Source: Triatoma infestans (Eukaryota > Arthropoda > Insecta > Hemiptera > Reduviidae). From it: a DNA stretch of 64,000 nucleotides. Shown one piece after another: positions 33,701 through 45,700 of the stretch. The notes beneath the pieces were generated by a model. The model was given only the letters and a program-made list of their open reading frames with translations. It did no database searches and was not told the origin of the DNA. The first letter of the stretch is position 1. Each line of letters opens with the position of its first letter. The stretch is taken from the NCBI GenBank assembly GCA_011037195.1, contig JAAEAF010003080.1, positions 79,686 to 143,685 of the forward strand, in the 5' to 3' direction. The position numbers were made by a program, and so were the translations under genes.

Positions 33701-36700
33701 TAAAAGCTCCTTAAATGACTTTACCAGGAAAAATATTTCAAATAAAAGTCGTAGCTCTTTATATGTGTAGTTCACATTCCTAGTTTAAAGAAAATCGTTT
33801 TCGAAAAAATACCAGAAAAGTGAAAAATACATTTCAGTCGCACTTCCGGTCATCCAATTTTATCAAACTCGGAATTTCAGCAAGACATTTAATTTTAATT
33901 AATATTATTTAGTTGACAGAATTGTATAATAAATTGAAATAGCACTTTAGAGGAAAACCTCACCTCACCCCGCCCACAAAACTGCCCTTAAATGAATTTT
34001 CTCGGAGAAATGTTTCAAATAAAAGTTGTAACTCATTGTATGTATAGTTGATATATTTGAAGAAAATTGTCGGAGATATTTTTGAGAAAATCGCAAAAAA
34101 GTAAAAAAAAAAAAAAAAAAAACTAACTAGTAAAGTCGTACTTCCGGTTGAGGATTTTTGACAGGTAACGTACTGTCAGATCCCATGTTGATACCTAAAC
34201 GGAATATCAAGTTTCAACTTTCTACGGTTTTTCGTTTTTGAGCTATGCTGTTCACATACATACATACACACTAAGAGAGAGACCATTTGCTATAAACCAC
34301 TCTTTTGGACTCAGGGGATCTCAAAACGGATATTTCCGATGAAAACTCGATATCAAAAATTTGACACGATTACAATACTTTCTCTTACTAGAAATAAGAA
34401 AATGTTAAAAGTCAAACAAGTGCAATTTAGAATTGTCTCTCCCTTATGATGATGATCTTCCTTATGAGATCTTTTTATGTATAACTAGCTTGAAAATAGT
34501 TTTAAGGTTCTAAATATTACTAATAAAATTTATAAATTTTAACAACATTTTCGATATCAGCAGAACAGAACATTTAATATAGAAAGGAAACTGTAATAAT
34601 TTGAACAGAGTTATTATTGATGAAGTTAATTCTGCAAAAAAAAAGAGAAAGTAAAAAAAATTGTAACCACGGTAACATGTACAAGAATGACAAGACTTAA
34701 CTTCCTATTTATTTGGCTTTACATTTTTTGGATATTGTATTCAGTAAATAGTGTTTAATGTTCGGCATAAAAAAAAAGACGCTAGTACTTTACAAGAGTA
34801 AATAGTTCTTTACGAAGTTAAATAAGAGAAAGGGGCTTATTTGGAGCCGCGTAAGAGACTAAGCTGGGAGAGTGTTGCCTTCTTAAGGTTGAAGATACTA
34901 AATATTTTTTCAATAGAAAACTTCTTTGCTTTTATGTAACCCAAGACAATGCTTTCTTCGGTTCTGCTAGGGATATGTAGGCGGATGTTGACTTCTCTAG
35001 AGTGTAATGTTGAGGGAATAATCCTTCATTATTATGTTGGGAAATAATCCTACGCCTCCTGTGACGGATTGGTGGATGTCAGTACGTTTTTAAAATCAAC
35101 GTGTAATTAGATGTCTGTGAGTTCGTTGCGCTTATTTTTAAAAAGTTTTAAAAGAATCATAAGGGAAGGGAATAGTAAGCTAAGTGGTTAGCGTACTGGA
35201 CTCCCACGCGAAGGACCTGGGTTCGAGTCCAGCTGTGCTACCCTTGGATTTTTTCTTCCTAGAAGCCTCTACAGTTCACTGTCCGGAGGCCGGCAGTGCA
35301 CTGAGAAGGCTCCGGGCGCCAATGACCATAGATGTTGATGCGCCTTAAATTACAAAAAAAAAGAAGAATCATAGAGTTCCATGCTTTGCATCAAGCTTTG
35401 TACTTTTGTACGAATGAAATTTATAAAATTTATTTAATACACCTATTAAAAACAAAATTCTTTGAAGAAAAGTTGCTGATTTGCTAAACTTAGTTATTCT
35501 ATGTAAAAGTGAAAACTAAACATAATAAATTTAAAATCTGAACAGGGTATTGGACTTAGAGCAGAGGATATTGGCCAGTTATATCAAGAAGAGATGTAAT
35601 AGAAGGATACTCTGATTTTTTGAGGATTTATGAAAATAGTACCAATGATTTCACAGTGAGTTTTTTTTTTTTTTTTTAAATTATTATTTATTTATTTATT
35701 TATTTACAAATCATATAAGGAAATCTGGATTTCTTTAAAAGCACATTCAGAAGAGATTTCAATGCGATTTTTTGTACTTTTCTAAGAATACCTCATAACT
35801 AGCAGTTTTGAAAACGAAAATTTTAAGTAAACTTCTAATTACGTTATGTTTACAAAATCTTCTTATATGAAAAAAAAGAGCCATTCCTATTTAACATATT
35901 TAACAGTAAAAAAATTATTTCATATAATTAAATTATTTCTTCAATTTGAATGGCAAGTCCGTTTCGCCAGAGAATAAATTAAAAACAATTTCTTTTTAAA
36001 CATCAGTTGTCATGAATTAAAGTATAATAAATACGGACTAACTGAAGATAACCTCATTATGTCAAAATATGCTGTGCAGGGAATGAATAAATACATTTCA
36101 TAAAATAAGGAGGAATTGTTTTTGTTGTTGGGTCTGCAGACCTGGAAAGCAGCAGAGATATTTTCTTGATAGCCTGCTTCATCGATCGGTTTTGGGCGTT
36201 CACCTATCATCCCGATGTTTTGATATAACAATGCGATAACACAGATTTGCACAGAGCAAAATCAATTTATACACGGTTTGGAAATGATTTGTTAAGACCT
36301 AATTAGGTTAAGAAGGGGGCTCTCCATACCTGACTAAGACTAAGGCATGGTGTTTATCGTACCTTTTAAAAATGGAAACATCAATAAGTCGAGATTTGCA
36401 ACTTATATTTAATCTAATCTTTACTTATATCTTATACTATCTTATTATTTTTAATTGTTATTTGAGTATAGTGTAATATTTAATCACGAAAGACCACTGT
36501 GTCAGTTGCTGACTACTGTGTAATAATTAATAATAAAAATGAAGTGAATGATCATAAGATAGTACACATAAATATATTGCTAGGCAATAAAATGATAAAA
36601 TAATGCTATTTGACATTGAAGTTTGACATTTATGTATAATTCACATTTTATCATTCACATACACAACACTCACACTCATACAAACTTATAAGCAATTTGA

Positions 36701-39700
36701 TTTAGGTTATTATGTATGTTTAATTGCATTTTTTGGTTATTGTTATTGTGGGAAAATGGTGTTGAATAGAGGATTCACTAGCGAATTTTGTTTGCATATT
36801 TCGAGTTTATTCAAGTATGTCCAGTTGTCGCACTTTTTTGCCCGAGTATATCAATGTTAATATTGTGTTGTGTGTTTATGTTGAGGTGTTTGGCTTAGTT
36901 GAAATCAGTTTTGTGATAATTGTAGGATCGGATGTGTTCCCTGACTTTTAAGGAATTGTTTTCACTAATCCCACCTTTGTTATAAATAAAAATTGCTTAT
37001 GAGTTAACGAGGGCTTATGAATTCCTTAAAACAAATATTATATAAATATAAATAATTGTGAAAAAATATTGTATGTTTTCTAATTTTATTAATACATCCG
37101 ATTGGTTTATTTGCACTAGTTCGTCCATTTATAGAATTAATTAAAAAGGGGTCCTTGAGGCAAAGCTCGCTTTCTCTACTAACTAGGTTACTGTTGGAGG
37201 AATGATTTATACTTTTGCAAAATTAGAAAAGGGACCCCTTGCAGATTCGTAGCTCATTATAATACGTTTGTTTGATCGTCTCAGGCAAGTCTCCCACTTT
37301 TAGAATCAAAACGGGGTGTTTAGCTGGAAATTGGATGTAATCCACTTCGTGAGTGTAATTAGAAATAAAAAAAAGAATGAATATAAAAACTATTGATAAA
37401 AATAAATTAAATCTAAATGATAAAATAATAATGATTATTAAAAAAATTGAATGGATTATTTTTAAAAATTTTTTGTAATGATTAAAAATTTATTCCAAAA
37501 ATGTCTACCACCATCCTTATCTTAGTGCATGAATAATAAATAAATAAATAATTAATATAAATACAAAAAATACTCACTGTGAAATCATTGCACATATTTT
37601 CATAAACCCTCATAAAATCAGCGTGCACTTCTGTTACATCTCTTCTTGATATATCTGACCAATATCCTACTCTAAGTCCATTATCCTGTAAAAAATTTTA
37701 AATTAATTATTTTTATTATTTATATTTTTTTTTTTTTACTTTTACCACTCAATAAAAATAACCAAGTTTATGGGATCAGCAACTTTTCTCCAAAGAATTT
37801 TGTTTTTAAAAACTTCAAGATCCAGCTCGAACATTTACCTTCATTGTTTCCTAAAAGAATGGTCAATATTGAAAATCAACTTTTACGTCAAAATGTTTCA
37901 AAATAAAAGTGATGCAAAGTTGTGCGAAGTTTAAAGAAGAAAATAGTTGAAGCCATTTTCGAGAAAATCGCAAAAAAAAAAAATGAAAAACTATTTAGTG
38001 AACGTTTACTTTCGTTTTTGAGGAAAATGTGAAAATTAAAAAAAAAAAGAGCCGGTAAAGACGCACTTCTGGCAGTTGATGAATTTGAACCGAAATTCTT
38101 GTAACAAATGCCACTCGCCATGACTACCCAAGCAAGCTCTTGCATAGGATTTGAGTGGTACGGACTGCCAGATACCCGCTTTGGAAAGATGGCACAGTGA
38201 ATGGTGGGCGAGCAACCTTGCTTGCTGTGTGCCAAGCCCTATACCAGCAGCTTGAGAATGCTGCCAAACAAGATCCCTATTATCAGAGACATTTTCCATG
38301 GTAGCCTGCTTCATTTTGTGGTCATCGACCGGTTTCGGGCGTTCGCCCATCTGCAGGATGCGTTTTTCAGACAGTGTGACAACACAGACTTGTACAGAGC
38401 AAGTTCAGTTTACACACTCTCTGGAAAACTGAATTTGCTCTGTGCAAGTCTGTGTTGTCACGCTGTCTGAAAAACGCATTCTGAAGATGGGCGAACGCCC
38501 GAAACCGGTCGATGACCACAAAATGAAGCAGACTACCACGGAAAATGTCTCTGATGCTTTCCAGCTCTGCGGAACCAACCACCACAACAAGATCCCTATT
38601 ACGCTAGGCATTTTTTATATTGGGTTGCTCGAGACAGAATGGCTAAATTGCCAACAGTTAGCGTTGGATAAAAACAAAAATTGTATCAGGCGCGGTGGTT
38701 GTTATCTTAAATGGAATACCAAGTTAGAACTTCCTGATCTGATTTTTCAAGATATTTTATCCGACACACACACATTTCTGACATTTTTGCTAATAACATT
38801 TTTTTCATACTCAGGCCAACTCAAGACATGTATATTTCCTGTGCAAACTTAATAATAAATTTAAGATGACTGTAATAAGAGAGAAAATAAATAACAAAAA
38901 TTGACAACATACTTAGAATATAAAAATAAACATGGGCAGTTTCTCATAATAACAGACATCAAGGGAAAAAAAAAAATGTTGATCCTATAAAAACTGAGGC
39001 CACTCTGTAGATTTAAAAATTTGCAAACCTTGTCTAAAATAATTTTAGATATCCAAGTGCTTACTTCATCACCACAATCAATAGTAGGTACCTTTTCTTC
39101 CCATAAACTAAACAAGATTAAAAAAAAAAGAAAAGTTATATTAAATTAAATAATTCTTATAGGTAATTGAAATTCTTCAATGTTAATTTTTCATTTTATT
39201 TTCAAACTTACTTTACATAATGCTCTGCATTTTTTTCAGGTATTTTAAAAATAATTTTATCTTTTTGAAAAGATAATTCCACAGTATTTGTATTTAAGGT
39301 GTTCACAGTTATGTTAAACATTTTGGGATATGTTTTGTTGGAGATAAACGTTTTCTCTTTTTCTCGATACACTACAAACACTCTAAAAAAAACAAAAACG
39401 AAACCATTGGTTAATTAAATATGTAACATTTATAAATTAGTAATTAGAAATAACAAACCTATATATATGTGTGTGGGTTTGTATGCTAGATAACTGTTGC
39501 GATGGAACACATACGATTTTTCTGCATATTGTCAAAACCTTCACAAGATTTGTTTATATTTTTTAATTTGTGTCTACCAAACATTCAGCTTCGTTATTTT
39601 AAATTAATTCATTCTTTCCACACATTCTGAACCTCCAGTTGCTGTCCCGTTCACTCCATCACCTTCCTTCAAGAGAATTCGTCATAAAAATTAACTCGAA

Positions 39701-42700
39701 ACAAATTCATATACATACATTGTCTCTTTGCTTTTAAGTGATAAACTCTTGGTTCTATTTTGGATACGATATTTTATCCCACCAACAGACCTTGTTGCGG
39801 CAGTACGGCAATTTCTAGACATGGAATTTATTCGAATCCCCCAGGTACAAAATTACTTGAAACAACCAAACGTTCGAAATTACAAGGTTCATCCAATAAG
39901 TAACGAGTCAAATCGCTGCAGCTCAAAAAACGATTTATTTAATCAATACAAAAACTTCGGCTACTTTTCAACATAGTCCCCAGCAACATTTAAACACTTG
40001 TCCCATCGTTTTTCTAATTTTTGTATGCCTCTGGCACAAAATTCTTTGGGTTGATCTCGAAGCCAACTTTTGCACCTGATTTTTAACTTTTTCATTGGAT
40101 TGAAAATGTTTCCCACATAGAGGCCTCTTTAAGGGATCCAAACAAATTGAAGCCCGATGGGGCAAGGTCGGGGCTGTAGGGGGGATGTGGAAGGATTTCT
40201 TTGTGGGCGTCCGTAAGTTGTCTTGGAACCCATCTCGCATAAGTTTTCTTGCAGTGCAGCTTATTCTGAATAATGATATGGACAGCTCCTACACTCGCAT
40301 GCACTTCTTCAGCTATCAGTTCAACACTAATACGCCTGTTGTACTGAATTAACGCGTTAATGCGAGATCCGAGGGAGGAAGTTCCAATTTCAACCGGTTG
40401 TCCACTTCGTTGCTCGTCTCAGACGCTTACACGGCCATTTTTAAACTATTCTACCCATTTGTAAACGTTCGAACGGTTCAAACCATGATTCCCGTACACT
40501 TTCAACATTCTTTCGAGGACTTCACTACCTTTGATAGCTCTGCTACTAAATATCTAATCACCGAGCGTTGTTCTTCCGAGTGCAGTGCTCAAGCGGTCTC
40601 GTCACTGTTAACTGAATGCATTTGAGGTTATGCTGACCAATACTTTCGAACAGATGATGAGAAACTAAGTATAAGGATGCCAACTTGACTTACAAGTTAA
40701 GGATGGAAACTATGTTCTGCTTAAACAAGCTTTTCTGAGCTACAGCGATTTGTCTCGTTACTTATTGAATGACCCTCGTAACATTTCAAAAAGCAACAAC
40801 TATGGCATCTAGTTCATTATGTACTGACATTTTCTCACAGACTCAAACTTTGGATAACAGCAACAATAATATAATCTACTTAAACAAAATTGAAAACTCA
40901 ACAATCATAAAAACTTTTTGCTCCATTTTTTGATGGAAATTTTATCTATTTAAACAGATCTCAAAATTCAATTTACATGTGAACTTGCAATTTTCTATTT
41001 CTCGCTATAATGAAAACCCATACTAAATTCTCTAATAGCAAACATCTACACATTTACACTGCTTTCTAATTCTTGAAGTGGCTGAAATTTCTTTTGCTTA
41101 ACTGGTTGACCAATGTCTGTCATGATGACCATCAAGTGAAACCAACAACCTGACAACTGTGAAATCAATTAGTTTCGTCCGAAAGCTTTTTCAGAAAATT
41201 ATCCAGCTGCTATTTGGTCGAAACGCTTATCCATCATCCACATATGACATCAGAGTGGACTATTTTTTTTCTCCAACATGAGAAATCTAATGGCCGAAGC
41301 TCTCACCTTAGTGGAAGCGTGGAGACTTTAGTCTTGATTAACCATCGTGAATAACACAACTGGTAGCTTAGGCCACAACTAAACGGCTATATAAAGGTTC
41401 TCACCTGACCATACGCCTCCACCAATAAAAATTGCGTCTGGCAGGATTTAGATCTTTATCGCATGCTGCTCAAATTCTACTGTAAAATCCATAAACCCAT
41501 AACAATTGGTAGGAGGACAATTGTTCGCTGATCAAACAATAATAATAATATAGGCGCTAATGGTCCGCGATTTCGATGCGCCAAAAAATAATAATATAAT
41601 TATTAAATTCATGTTGAGTCTCTCAAATTCTTTACAAGATTCTGGGGTGTAGTCTATTGAGATTTGGCAGAAGTACAACTTAACGAGAGTTTATTAATCT
41701 GGTAAAGTTTCAAAAAACTTTATCAAGCCATTTTCATGAAATTAACTTTAATCATCATCAGGTTCAACAAATCATTACCAAATTCTTAAAACCTAACCAT
41801 TTATATATTATCTCTCCAAATAAAATAGTATGTTCTCTATCAATAGGTTTTTCATACATTTTAATACAAGAAGATTGTTAATAAAATGTTTGGTTCATTA
41901 TTACTCTGAAACTGCACAACATAATTTTATAAAATTTGGAACAAAATACCATGTGATACATTAAGATTGAGATTACTTTCTCTTACTGTAGTGTCAATTT
42001 CTGAATTATGGAAACCCGTTTTTTTTTTTTAAATCCCAAAATATGTATGTGTCTGTTTATTATAGACGGAATTGCTTATAAAAATCATAAAACAAAAATA
42101 ACTATTCATTAAAAGTGGGAAAGCAGGAAATAGGAAGACTGACTATTCATGAAGAACATACTAAATATAATTGTGAAGTCGGAGCTTCACAATAGTACGT
42201 ATATACTCGCTTATGGATATAGGATTTTATACATATATAAAGGTGTAAGCAATTTTGTGTTGTATTTAATCAATGAATGCAAAACGAAATTAAAATATTA
42301 CTGGAAATCGTGCCTATTTTACAAATGTTAAGTTTTTTGTGCACCAGATTGATTTCGAAGACCTCTAAATGGATTTATACAAATCTGCAGTAAGACCTGT
42401 TACATGTTGCGGCATCTAGACTTGAACAATAACAGGATGGATGAAAAATAGCCTGCTGATTTTTTTTAGAGCAGTAAAGTCAGAAAAGAACGGATGTATA
42501 TAGAGAAGGATGGAAAACAGTTCGATTTATTAAAAGAAATAGAATTCGATGGTTGGAGTATATGGAAACGGAACGAAGATAGCAGAAGAATTAAAAAGAT
42601 TTTGAAAGAAAGGATGTACGATAAGAGGAAAATCGGATACCTGAAGAAGAAGATGGAAAGACGACATAATAGAGATGAGAGAAATTGAGGGACCCATAAA

Positions 42701-45700
42701 GGGGATAGGTTTAGGAGGTCTAGATTCTCCATGCTGGATTGAAGTGCCTCTGTACGTAAGTAAATAACTACAACAAAACTGTTTATTTCTCATTAAATAT
42801 GTATTTTTAATCTACTAACGCAACAACCATACGCTAAGAGATCCAGCTGAACAACATGACCTTCTCAATCTAACATTTAAAAAAACAAACAAACAACGGA
42901 GAAGCATTTTATATATTTATGTATAAATACAACAAAATCTTCCTGACATAGTACAGGATCCTTGACATTATGTTATATCTGTGACAAACAAACATTTTGT
43001 TACCTATCTTTAATTATAAGGCCGATATAAGAATGAACCCAATCTTTCATTTTTTGTTCGGATAGGTAACTCTCTTGTAACAAATTCAGAATTACTTTCC
43101 TCAGTTTAGCTGCCAGAATTATTAAAGTATGCACAATTGTTTCCTACTAATAGATAATTCTCAAGTTGAAATAATAAATTAATTCACCCGAGTAATGAGT
43201 AAATATACTAATTTTTGCCACTCCATTACTTCCTTATTTACTATAGAATATATTCACTACAATCCGGAGTATAGATCTTAAAAATCCCACACAAAGTTTT
43301 TCCAAGTATCTCTCTACTATTTGCCTTTACTCCCTGATTCGTCATGGTCAGATATATTTCAAATTATCTTCAACATCTTGCCTATGAGGTTGATCTGTCC
43401 TTTGGAATATGTTTTTAAGGCCTTCTCCTAATTGCTTTCCCCATTAAGTCCATCTATTCCAATACGATGTAACTTAAAAAACTGGGCTATACCACAATTT
43501 TGGTATAATTCATGAAGATCTTTACTGGTTTCTTCCTCCATTAACCATTTTCTGAGACTGGACTATAAATATTTCTCAATATTTTTCTTTCAAAATATTC
43601 TCTACGAATTTATTAGGGTAGTATTATTTAGTATACAGGTTTTTGTTGCATATGTTACAACAGGTCTTATTAATGTCAAATCCATGCTAACTATGATGGA
43701 TCCTTATTATGATAAAATACCAGAACAAGTTAGAAATTAGCATAACTGGCTGTATTGATAACAACTTGTAACTTTTTAACAGAACTGATTATTTACTTCT
43801 CCATATGACAAGCTATGAATGGACATCTTCTTCTGAATGATAAAATGTTTTTTTCCTAGCATATTTCTACACAATAAATCTAATATATACATTTTTTCTG
43901 ATTGTATACAGATTTATAATCTTAAGTTGAATTTTTAATTTAACAACCTTAATCTGATTAAATTTTTGGGGGTAAAAACGCCAGATGTAAAGTGGTCTGT
44001 TTATAACGCTTTTATAAGTGAAAATATAATTGTATAATAAATCTCATATGCATTTAATATAAATAAGTATTCCATTTCTATCTGTGCCCAATACTATTTA
44101 TGTTAATGACTAGAAAGAACCATAATAATTCATGGGTTTTCCATTTTGAAACAAAGGAAAGTCATAACGTCGCATTCTATGAACACAGGAAAATTAAGAA
44201 TAAAATATGAGGACGTTGTTTATATAATGATGAGTTTCAAAGTTTATTCTACTGAAATTCTATTTTTTTTTTTTACAATATTCCCTGAAGAGTTATTGTT
44301 TATTTAATATTGTTAATTTAGCCGTATAAACAGTTCAGAAGCAACAAATCCCAAATAATAGCCATAGAAATTGCCAAAACTGGTCGAGAAGATACAAATA
44401 TTTCATTTAATCTTGTCTGATAGAATTTATCTTTTAAATCGAAAAGTGCCTTTATGAGCTTAATCTCAGTTCGCTCAACTTTTAGCTCAGGAGCCTCAAT
44501 TATGCCGGGTTATTGAATTCTGTCATTCTTATTTCACTTTGATTACCTGATGCTGATGGACAAATCTAATTCAGATCATTAGCGAAAACTATGCATTAAA
44601 ATATTACAAAATCGAAAAAAAAATACTTCACTATTATTTTTTATTAATAAAGACTGTTCAATATGTTTATTTGTTTAATTATTTGGATTAACTTGAAGTA
44701 TAATTGAATTGAATGATATCTCGAAATATATTAAAAAGGTATTTCTTACTAGCTGGTTTTTATTAAAGCAATAATAATTATTTTACTTATTTTCTTGCAA
44801 GTAACTGTTTGTGCAAGCAATTGTTCAGGGAAGCAACTATCAGAAGAGCAATCAATCGCCCATTTCCTTAACATGCAATTAGGAGGAAGAGAAATTCCCA
44901 ATAACTTCCAATAAAAATATTAGGTTCCTTAGATACAGTTTCCTTAACAACTCCTAGGCATATGACTAGAATCAGTAGATGGCATGAATGACGACTGTCA
45001 GGCTTGCAATCAATCTTGTTGTATTCATAAGTGATGACGAATTAATAAAATAAGCATGATTCTTGTAACCAAGGTAGGATTCATAATGGCTTAATTAATT
45101 TAAGCAATAATTTCAATAAATGAAGTTATATGGTTGAGTAGGAGAAATCTAGAAAATCTTCAGCAATAGAAACTATTAACCTTTGTTGCTTTCATAGCAA
45201 TAGAAACTTAGCCTTCAAGCGTTCAACTGAAAGTGTATTTCCTCTAGAAATGTATAGCTTACCAATCGATTAAGACCAGTCTAACACAGTTTGCGGTAAT
45301 AGGGGTGTGACTACTTTGTGAATATCTATTTTAAGCACTGGGTGAGCATATCTCAACCTGTCCTTATATAGGTTATGCTGGGCTAAGGATGTTTTCCCTT
45401 TATAAGTAACATCCGGACATGTGTAAAACGTACTTCTTTCTAAACCTGTAAACTCCTAATGGCGTACATTAATTTTTAAATTTCCTTAAGAAAGAGAGAA
45501 TAAAGGAAAAAATGTTCTTGCCCGCAATTGTGCGGCAAGAAATTGTCTAGAATCAAATATTAATAATTTTATGTATACACCATTTATAAAGATTTTTATA
45601 TAATATATACAGATAAAGATTAAAGCTGTACTATCTAAAAAAAACTGTTAAAAGTAAATAATTTTTACCTGTCCCTCAGTGGTAATCTTCCTTTACGACA

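Noticed and set aside
35163..35240. tRNA gene inside mARC intron 4
   Set aside because: It is the head of a SINE with a 10-bp target duplication and shared body.
38476..38520. Calling the family F core a proven hammerhead ribozyme
   Set aside because: One extra base after CUGANGA and a loop-less helix III leave activity uncertain; it is reported only as a candidate.
38442..38852. 136-codon plus-strand open frame
   Set aside because: It runs through the right arm of family F copy 7, and the same arm in other copies has no shared protein.
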